From Climacium dendroides (taxonomy: Eukaryota > Streptophyta > Bryopsida > Hypnales > Climaciaceae), in assembly GCA_950106755.1 (NCBI GenBank), contig OX467089.1, positions 28,625,345 to 28,689,344 on the forward strand: DNA of 64,000 nucleotides. The letters run 5' to 3'. The notes beneath the pieces are model-generated. The model was not told the DNA's origin. It worked only from the letters and a program-made list of their open reading frames with translations, and did not search any database. The position numbers and the translations under genes were made by a program. Within the stretch, counting starts at the first letter, position 1, and the number at the start of each line of letters is the position of its first letter. Of the stretch, positions 55,947 through 64,000 are shown in pieces.

Positions 55947-57603
55947 TACTCGGGATCCAATGGTAGGGCTCTCGTCAGGTCTCTCCAACTGCTCGAACAC
56001 CTCAGCTAGATTTCGGTTCCGTTCTCCATCCGGAGGTGGAGCCGGGTGATCTTCCTCAGTTTCCGGGGAGTCTAAATTGATCGGCTGCGGTCCGGTCGAG
56101 GGCATCTTCTTTTGTGCCCTACTTGACTGGGGCATCTTGTCCTTTCCTGGTTCCTGAGCTGCCTCTTCCGGAAACAAGTCTGGAAGAGAAAGTTCAGAGA
56201 GCCGGACCGGAATCTTTGTCAACTTCTGGCTGCTCTCCACGATCCGGTCCGCTGACTTCCGTGCCTTAGATAAGAGCTTCTCCATCTGCTCCTCAAAATC
56301 GGTGAGGATGTGCACCACCCTTGTTCCGGATATCTTCTTGTCCTTGTGCACCTCCTCTTCGAATAGGCGCGCCTTGGTGACCGCGGCTCCGAGTCCTCCG
56401 AGCACGTCCTTCACCTCTACGGCCAACCTCTTCATTTCCTCCGCCATCTCCCTTGTCACGGTGGCGTTCTCGAGCAAGGCAAAAAGTTTGGCCTTGAGGG
56501 TGTCCAACTCATCGTGCTACCACTTGCTTTCCGCCTTTATCTTCCGGAGCTCATCCGGATTGATGACACTCTCAGCTACCCGCTGCGGTAACTGACTGTC
56601 CGGTTCCGCTCCAATTAATTGCGCGATCTCCCCTAGCATCCGCTTCTTAACTTCCCAATCCGCCCGGATTTCGCAGAGTATTCCGACCAACTCGTCGAAC
56701 GGATCTCCGGTTCCCGATCCGGACGGCACATCCGGTCCGATTGGAGCCTCCATCTTGCGCGGCCGCGGGTGACCCAGAGGCATTCCTCGATTCCGAGTCG
56801 GCGTGGTCTTCTGCTTCTTGGAGGGGAACATACGGTTCCTCCTCTTCCTCTTCTTCTTCTTCCTCCTCCTCCTCGGTTTCGTTTCCGGAATCCGCTTCTT
56901 GGTCGGACTCGGATTCTCCGTACTTCATGGTCCGCTCTTGGGCCTTCCATACCTTCAGCTCCACTTCCATCAGCAGTTCCTGTTGCTGGTAGAGGTGGTA
57001 CACATAAGGGCACAGTGGAGTAGCCCTACTTCTCCCCACTCTTGTAGTAAGTTGGGACACCAGATCGAAAAAGATCCGGGCCCAATCTACTCTCCGGTTT
57101 CCACTCAACGCTCCGAAGATTGTGTTACCCAGGGTGATGGTCAACCTGGTGGGCTTTTCTGGATGCAAAACCGGAACAAGGAACTGCAACAGGCGATGCT
57201 CCCGGTCATCGAGACAATCTTCCATCGCGTAGCCATCCTTCGGATTCACGACACTTCCGAACTTGCCCTGGATGAAATCATCCTTCCGGCCGACAAGCCC
57301 AAGTCCCCCCGTCCGGAATCCGTATACGTCTCGCCACAACTCCTCGGTCCACTGGACCGGATTCCCACTCAAGGTGTTATCGAATTGGTTCGATACGCCA
57401 CTCAGGATTTTCCTAATCATCCCCTCATCTTTGAACCCCCAAGGTTTCAAGGCTAATCCCTGACAACCCATGGACGCTAAGTCTTCTCTGAGTTCTCCCT
57501 GTTCCGGTTCCTTGGTCGGCATGAGCGGAACTACCTTCTTCAGCTTTACTTCACTCGGGGGCGGGGTGCTAGAGCCTGGTCTCTTCCGGTTCAACCGCGG
57601 CAT
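55947..57603 (-). pseudogene. Family A transposon protein, copy A4, cut by C1
   Basis: It starts MPRLNRKRPGSS at 57603 and follows the A layout (MGCQGLALKPWGF, LLQFLVPVLHPEKPTRLTI, CPYVYHLY, Glu run). One extra C near 56825 shifts the frame after EEPYVP; the true frame continues SKKQKTTPTRNRG. A TAG at 56514-56516 replaces CAG before HDELDTLKAKLF. The tail (PINLDSPETEED, GERNRNLAEVFEQLE) runs to the C1 insertion in the RVY codons. The last few codons lie beyond C1 at about 52258-52230. It groups with A2. Confidence 0.8.
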
Positions 57604-57907
57604 GAGGGCGGCTCTACCTGGTTTCACTCTCTACTGATCCAACAAGGGAGCACTCACACTTTTCCGCTCCACCTGCAAACCACCCTCCTCGCGTGCTCAC
57701 AATCTCAGTCTCTCACTGCTCCGTATCCGCTCGCGCTCAAGTCTCACCCTCTTACGCCCGGAGGCGATCTCTCCATCTCACACCTCTCACTCACTATCTG
57801 GCCCTCTTGTACTTTCCCTCCTAGCCGCTGTAAACGGAAAAATGTCAGGCGCTAAGACAGGAAACGACAACACGTGAAGCCAGAGACCTGAAAATAGGCA
57901 AACCAGG

Positions 57908-57916
57908 CTTTATATA
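57908..57916 (-). promoter_or_regulatory. Upstream TATA box of A4
   Basis: TATATAAAG on the minus strand lies 305 bp before the ATG at 57603. Confidence 0.62.
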
Positions 57917-58607
57917 GTCTTGACGCCCTGGACTGGTCATTATGACCGGTCGGGTATCCGGTCCGGTTCTTGACATCCGGTTCTCTCCAATCCGGTCGAG
58001 GAGGATCCGGTCAAAGATCCATTCCGGTTGAGATTCTAATCCGATCCGTTTCTCCCTAAAAACCGGATTAGTTTCGTAAGGTCCTCTTGTGACTATTTTT
58101 TATTTATTTCTCTCTTTTTAGATGGATCCAGATATTTATTTCTAGTTTCCGTTCTACTTAAAAAGGTAAACGAAGAAAATAAAAAATATGAGTTTGTCAC
58201 AGCCCATACCAACACAATCTAGCGTTCTTCCATTTACTTCTTCAGATGGTGAGACCTCTCAAGTGTTCAGAGGCTAATCCAAACATTCCATCTGGTAGCT
58301 CTAGCACAGTTTGAGAATCCTTTCTCTTACTGTCTAGCCTAGCACTGGTTATTTCACCCGGAATCATAAACTCTAAACCTACTGAGGTGTCTTGACTCAC
58401 TCCCAACACTTACAACTTGTTCACATACACCTGCAATCACAAGAAGACAACAAGGGGAGAAGATCCTTTCACACTCTGCTCATCTATATTCAATCTCTCC
58501 CTCCCTTATCCGGCCAATCTTTGAGAAGACAACGAAAACAATAGACAATACACAAGAGACAACATATGCAAGAAGGAAAAACTCCTAGTCTCAGTCTTGA
58601 GACTTGA

Positions 58608-58615
58608 ATTATATA
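58608..58615 (-). promoter_or_regulatory. Downstream TATA box of B1
   Basis: TATATAAT on the minus strand lies about 130 bp after the ORF end, as in B2 and B3. Confidence 0.5.
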
Positions 58616-58747
58616 CAGAATTTTACAAAAAGGTCTCCCCGGAAATTCGGCACTGATCCGGCCGAGATTTTTAGATCTGAACTTTTCCTAACTTTCCGAA
58701 ATGAGGTCCGGTCTAACAAAATTTCCTACTCTCTAATTTCTAACTAT

Positions 58748-60511
58748 CTATCCCTCTCAAGGGGGTCCACCACTATCTGGAGTAGCTATGGGGGAGAGCT
58801 CACTCAAATTTCTACTTTTATCTCCCCCTTCTGGAACTCGTTCCGGTTCTATAGGAGAAGTTATTCCTGTCCTCGTCCGTGGGTCTTCTGAAGTGGAAGT
58901 CCTTCCGGCCTCCTTCTCCTTCGACATTGGAGTTTCGAACTTCCCCTCCAATATCTCTACCTCATCGAACTCATTCGGGATCGAAATCCCGAATAAAGAG
59001 ACTAATCCACTCTAGAATTTCCGGACGGTATCCTCTAATCCCTTTGCATCCTTCCGAAATTCCTTCATTGCCTCTTCTAATTCCCCAGCAAAGTCAGCCA
59101 AGATGTGAGCGATGCGGGTACCCGAAGGTTTTGGATCCTTATGTATCCCCTCATCAAACAATTTGGCCTTTGTCATTACCTCACCGGATGCCCTTACTAC
59201 GGTCGTCATCCGGTTGATTGCAGTCTTGGTCTCCTCCTGCAAGGACATTGCGGCCTTCACTTGGTCGCGACTAGCATCCAAGTCCTTCCGGTAGCTTTGG
59301 ATTTCTCCTCGCAACCGGACCACCTGCTCGTCTGTCTCCCGTTGGTTGATATTCTGCTTCAGCAACCTATCCTCCAACTCTTTCACTTCATCCAGATTGC
59401 TGATGTAGTTCGCCACGGCTTCCGGCAGAGAATTGGTCGGAGCGCTTCCTACCAAATTTGCCACCTCACGAAGCGTCGTGGTCTTCACTTCTCAATCCGC
59501 TCTCACTACACTAAGAATCCGGATTAGATCGTTGTATAGACTCGTCAGGTCCAACAACTGGGACGATGGAACGAGTCTCAGCTTGACTACTTCCACCAGT
59601 TCCTGCTTCTTTGGGATGACCGGTTCCACCACTTCCGGTCCCTTATCCTTCCGAAGCCCTGAAGGGGACCCCCTCAAACTGGGCGTCCTCTTCCTTCTTT
59701 GGTGGAGAGGAATGTCCTCTTCCTCCTCTTCTTCTTCTTCCCAATTCCTCTTCTTAGGGTTCTCACCCTTCTCCTCCGGTTCCAGACTATCCGGTTCCGT
59801 CTCGGATTCCTCATCCGATCCTCCACACGTCTGGAGAGCCATCTACACCCTCCACTCCTTGTTCTCCTCCGACGTTAGGAGACTCTGATTCTTGTATAGG
59901 TGGAAAAGGTAGGGACTTACCGGAGTAGCCCTACTCTTTCCCACATTTGAGACTAGGACATTCACCATTGTTTGAATGAATGCCGCCCAATCCATCCGCT
60001 TCTCTCCGCTCAGGGTTCCAAAGATCGCGTTGCCGAGCGTGGAAGTCACCCGGGTGGGTTTTTTCAGATGTAGAATCGGGACCAGGAATTCCAACAGTCG
60101 TTTGTGCCGCACATTGACACAGTCCTCGATTGTGTACCCGTCCTTGGGGTTAGCTGCTCCCCGGAACTTCCCGCACACGAAGTTTCCCTTCCAGCTGGTC
60201 TATTCCGCGCCGCCTTCCTCCAAATTGTAAACTTTTCTCCAGATCTCCCTGGTCCACATGGGCGGAGCCGGTCAGATAGTGTTGTCAAACTGGTTAGGGG
60301 CTCCTTCGATGAGCTCCCTCACTATTGCCTCGTTCCGAAACCCCCAGGGTTTTCCCAGGAATCCTACGCAACCCATGGCGGAGAGATCCTCCATCAATTC
60401 GACTCTCTCTCGCTCACTACTGGGCTCTAAAGGAGCCACTTTCTTCACCCTAATTTCTATCCTCTAAGCACTCGTCTGTACCTGATTTCGTACGCGCTGT
60501 AGCTGCGGCAT
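58748..60511 (-). pseudogene. Family B transposon protein, copy B1
   Basis: The frame of 588 codons from MPQLQRVRNQ to TAG has no net frameshift but several internal stops. TAG appears after TSA, GAE, WRV and VRKF; TGA appears after NTI, at RAD-stop-EV and near GGPP. Layout: MGCVGFLGKPWGF, KGNFVCGKF, LLEFLVPILHLKKPTRVTSTLGNAIFGTLSG, CPYLFHLY-type segment, acidic linker, LYNDLIRILSVVRAD, coiled coil, KAKLFDEGIHKD, HILADFAGELEE, then a Ser/Thr/Glu-rich tail ending NLSELSPIATP. It is closest to B2, sharing two of its TAG codons. The family role is unknown. Confidence 0.78.
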
Positions 60512-60846
60512 TCATCTCTCTTTTAGATCGCTACCTTTCTTCTCTCCTAGCTGCACGTCCCGTTTCCTCACACACTCCTCAGTCTCAACCGAATCGCTCA
60601 ATGCACAAGTCCCGCGGTGCTCCCTTTCTCTCTCTCTCTCAATTTCCGCCTCGCTCACGCACTCAATTCTTCTCTAATCCCTGCGCCCGTGTAAAGAAAA
60701 CAAACGCGCTCACTCACAACTCTCAGACTTTGCACAATTCACACCCAAACACACTCAAATTGCATACACAAACTCAAAACACTGAGAGCGCGCCAAGTAC
60801 GCTGGTGCTCTCAGGTGCAAATGACAGCTAAACCCTAAAACAGTCT

Positions 60847-60855
60847 CTTTTATAC
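60847..60855 (-). promoter_or_regulatory. Upstream TATA box of B1
   Basis: GTATAAAAG on the minus strand lies about 340 bp before the ATG at 60511. Confidence 0.6.
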
Positions 60856-63800
60856 GCCAAAAACCTAATCATTATTTTTTTCCAATTTTCCGGACACGAA
60901 TCTTGGATCCGTTCCTCCGGTTATGGGACTAGACCGGATTCGTTTCCGATATCCGTTCCGCTCCATAATCCGGTTCATTCAGGGCTTATGTTTCTAGTCT
61001 TTCTAACTCTTGGCTTTTCTTTTCCCTTCCATGCTAATCCGGGTCTACTTAATCCGGATTCCGTGTTACAGAACACGATAGAGAGAAAAATCAAAAAGTT
61101 AGGTTGCGACACTGTGCAGAACCCAAGCGCATCTTCTATTCTATAAAATTTGGCTATGCTCCCTTCTGGATGTGCTAATGCCCTCACATGATCCTTCAAG
61201 GTCTTCATATATCTTTCAATGGGATACATCCATCGGTAGTGAACCGGACCATACACAAACAATTGTTGTACAAGATGTACGGGAAGATGTGTCATGATGT
61301 TTGAAAATGTTGTTGGAAACTCCTTGAGCATGCACGTTGCCATGACGACATCACACATCATATCTTCATGGTCTGATTGTCGTATCTGTTTTTCATAGAT
61401 TCTTTGGAAAACCCTACACATCTTTATGATTGCCAACCGAACATTCTTGTCTAATATATGTCGAACTACAATAGGAAGGATCTTCACAAGAACCAACCAT
61501 ACACATTTTCAAGAACTTGCATGTATTCACTCATTACAAGATAATAAATGTGTTATTCCATGATACGTTCCAATGTTTAGGGTATAAACTAAACTAGCAT
61601 CCTGTACAACATTATATAATACTTGTGTACAGGGAGTAGTTTGCATACACCTTATGCATATCTACATTCATAATGTGAATTACATGGACAACATGTAATA
61701 CTTCATCAAACTTTAGCACATGCTTTTTCTATTCAATGGAGATCTTCTTTACCACTTCATGTCAATATGGAATTTTGTTGTGTGAATGATCTTGTAATGT
61801 GTTGTCACTCATTAATTTTGATAATACATACCTACTGCATTAGAACATGGTAGTCATGCGTTTTCATGTACTGTAACTTTCCGTCTTGTAGACGCTTATG
61901 AATAGAACCCACATAATTTGTTGGTGTACGAATACTTGAAATAATTTCAACAAATTTTCGACGTTCATCTCCATTCAATATGTAAGGTGCATAAGGCATG
62001 TAGTATGCATCTTGTCTACGTCGTGGTGCTTGCAATCAAATTTCTTCGCAGATATGTAAGTCTTGCGCATCTAACCGACTTCCTGGAGTATCATTCATAC
62101 CTAGTAGTGTCTTCAACATGTTTTCACATAAGTTCTTCTTGCAGTGCATGACGTCCAATATATGCGGAGCCAATAAATGTTGTTTTATGAAACAGCCAAC
62201 TCAAATTAGTGAAGACAGTACACTATATGTGTACTGCATTTTGGTTAGGGGTAAGTTCTGAACATTGACTATGACAAATAATGAAGAATTTTATTGTGGC
62301 ATTTGAAACTCCTCTACAAATCTTGTTGCATGCCGTTCAATGAAAGCAAGTCTAACATTACTCCAACCTCTTCTATGTTTTTCAAAGGTTTAAAAATTAT
62401 ATCAACTAACTCTAGTAATGGTTTAATTAATTGATTTCTTTCTAAATATGCTCTAGTTTACTGAATTTTTTGTCATTCAACATTCTAGATTGAACAAACA
62501 ATTGTGAACACACCACTACAATGATGTTTTTACCTGCCAATAATCCAGTTCAAAATATGCATTCAAATGCTTCACGCCAGTTTGATGCACTGGATTGTCT
62601 TTTGCATTCTCCTTTCCACCTAAATCTAGATATGACTTACGCTAGGCTGCATATCAAATCATGTCAATCCCAGACATTACTTTCGGTGCTATGCGTTCTT
62701 CAATATTTCCATTGAACCTCTTGTTGCGACGATATGGATGATGACGAGATAAATAACGCCGTATTCTACCATATACAATCTTTGAACCTCGAGTACTTCT
62801 ATTTGATAAAATGTCCCCTGTCTTCACTATACGTGCCTCAGTGTCAGAACCACAAGGTGGACACCCCTTGTATCCTTTACAACAAACACCAGAGATTAAT
62901 CCGTAAGCCGGAAAATCTGAAATTGTCCACAACACCAATACACGTAGAATAAAACGTCGGTTGCCATCTGGTTGTGAAGAGTCTTGGGCTGGTATACCTA
63001 CCCACAAGGCCTTCAATTCTTTCAGCAAGAGTTGCATGAATACATCTATGTTTTTTCCTGTTGGTGAATGTTTCCCTGAAATGAGGATGTACAAATAAAT
63101 GAAGAATTTCTTTGTGACAAACCACAGCTCCAACTTGTAGATCAATACAAGCACTGGCCAAGTAGACTAGTTCGTATTGCTCAATTTGAAAGGATTCACT
63201 CCATCTAGCGCTACTATGAAATGCATGTTCCTAGGCTCTGCTCCAAAATTCCCAAAGGCCACATGAGTGTCGACATGTTTCCACGCTGGACTATCAACCA
63301 CTGATCTCATTATACCATCATCACTTACATGTTTTGTGTAACCCAAAAACATCTGTGATATGTCTTTCAATCTCCACATTCGCTTCAATCCAGGTATGAG
63401 TGGAAAGTGACGCATCACTTTTTTCGGAATCGTGCTGTTGCCTTTCAACCAGCGTGACTTCGTACATTTTGGACAATTGTTCAAATCAGCATATTCCTCT
63501 TCAAAAAGAATACATCCATCAGGACATACATGCACATTGTTGTAGTCCAACCCCAATCTCTGAATCATCTTCCGCGCTGTATAATGTGTTTTTGGCAATT
63601 TATTGCCGGATGGTAGTAAGTCCACTAATAAAAACTTGAATAACTCATTAGTGAACTTGTTACTAACCTTGAATACCACGCACATGTTCATCAGGACAAT
63701 TGTAGCTGAAACAATACTTGTATGACCTCCAGTATACAACGGCGTTGTCGCTTGTTCATACAATTCCTCCAAACCATCCATCGTGTCTATTCCCTTATCC

Positions 63801-64000
63801 TCATTCTCCGGTATTGCATCTTCCATGAATACCTCTTGATGGAGTACATCGCCTCTATCAAACGCCTCCATGACTTGTCTATACACATCGTGATACTCAT
63901 CCAAAGTTGGTGTAACATCAAGAATTGTACTTGTTTGTGCAACGTGAGGAATATCATTGTCTTGGGGATGCTATTGGACATTAACTTCTTCAGTGTCTAT

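Larger units (their letters stand above)
51114..58201 (-). mobile_element. Family A unit, copy A4, carrying C1
   Basis: On the minus strand it begins TGTGACAAACTCAT at 58201 and ends …CTCTGTGCTGCGACA at 51114. The TSD is a perfect GCCCA (51109-51113 and 58202-58206), and the host is the 3' segment of B1. Net of C1 it is 3400 bp. The upstream TATA is at 57908-57916. The downstream TATA is absent: about 35 bp between CTTTTTGC and the TCT(A/G)AGCTGGAG block are deleted (near 52130). Confidence 0.96.
50484..61111 (-). mobile_element. Family B unit, copy B1, carrying A4 and C1
   Basis: On the minus strand it begins TGTCGCAACCTAAC at 61111 and ends …CATGTGCTGCGACA at 50484. The TSD is a perfect CTGTG (50479-50483 and 61112-61116). 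Removing the insertion rejoins the transposase codons for EDALGFC and TEYMKQYHG, a normal TNP2 sequence. The span is 10,628 bp and the net length without A4 is 3535 bp, equal to B2. It holds an upstream TATA (60847-60855), an ORF (60511-58748) and a downstream TATA (58608-58615). Confidence 0.96.
49231..64000 (-). mobile_element. CACTA (En/Spm-type) transposon, right end outside window
   Basis: The element runs on the minus strand from beyond 64000 to just below 49231, and its transposase gene is the only recognised content. A B unit (50484-61111) is inserted in it, and that B carries A and C. The left terminus is not proven (candidate CACTACATG at 49042). The AT-rich composition contrasts with the CCGG-rich insertion. 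Confidence 0.85.
49231..64000 (-). pseudogene. TNP2-like CACTA transposase, split by nested elements
   Basis: From right to left, 63904-63167 carries CPKCTKSRW, a PLIPGLKRMWR-type block and DGIMR…DSPAWKH, the start of the TNP2 domain. 63166-62654 continues with STWPVL, LISGKHSPTGKNIDVF, LLWTISDFPAYG and a CCKGYKGCPPC cysteine motif. 62035-61832 ends SHDYHVLMQ. 61496-61117 is a DUF4218-like region (MYPIERYMKTLKDHV, PEGSIA). Coding resumes left of the B insertion at 50478 with EYMKQYHGTTHRVWD. The end (49836-49231) is DUF4216-like (YVGYIEEILELDYR, FNRMDGKVYTDSF). Stops (for example NTN-stop-STW), degraded joints and the insertion show it is dead. Some joints may be introns. The catalytic residues cannot be assessed fully because the start is missing. 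Confidence 0.85.

Overview
This window is plant nuclear DNA made almost entirely of transposable elements stacked inside one another. The evidence is a degenerate CACTA (TNP2-type) transposase gene, TATA boxes, nested TG…CA insertions with 5-bp target-site duplications (TSDs), a CACTA-type MITE and AT-rich intervening DNA. I see no intact host gene, rRNA, tRNA or CRISPR array, and I cannot name the species. The repeat load suggests a large genome.

The dominant component is a group of related mobile units, labelled here A, B, C, D, E, H and F (labels are mine). Intact A, B, C and D copies are about 3.4-3.7 kb net of later insertions. Each runs from TGT… to …ACA, is flanked by a 5-bp TSD, and carries one large ORF of about 550-700 codons. 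A TATA box lies before the ORF, and in most families a second TATA box lies after it, followed by a 3' segment conserved between families. The proteins share an N-terminal signature (MGCxG…PW), a domain resembling the 'putative plant transposon protein' domain (PF20167, recalled, not searched), an acidic linker, a coiled coil, a KA(R/K)LF block and, in five families, a C-terminal SUMO-interaction-like motif. No reverse transcriptase, integrase or protease is recognisable. The simplest reading is that these are solo LTRs of giant-LTR retrotransposons whose U3 encodes a protein. A self-contained gag-like-only element is the alternative.

Layout. 1-5140: A inside C inside D. 5141-9277: AT-rich DNA with a decayed conserved ORF and a gypsy-like LTR. 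9278-30944: an E element whose single ORF is split by a MITE, an A, a D (itself split by an A), a chimeric C and a B (itself split by another B). 30945-36040: a truncated C split by an A. 36041-38600: an H element. 38600-45528: AT-rich DNA with tandem repeats, a possible retroposed ORF and remnants of minus-strand LTR retrotransposons. 45529-47126: F, an internally deleted unit. 47127-49230: AT-rich, nothing recognised. 49231-64000: the minus-strand CACTA transposase pseudogene, split by B, which is split by A, which is split by C.

Every large ORF here is damaged, mostly by C-to-T/G-to-A type changes (CAG to TAG above all), later insertions or single-base indels. The nesting gives a relative chronology. 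A has jumped into C and C into A, so the families were active over overlapping periods.
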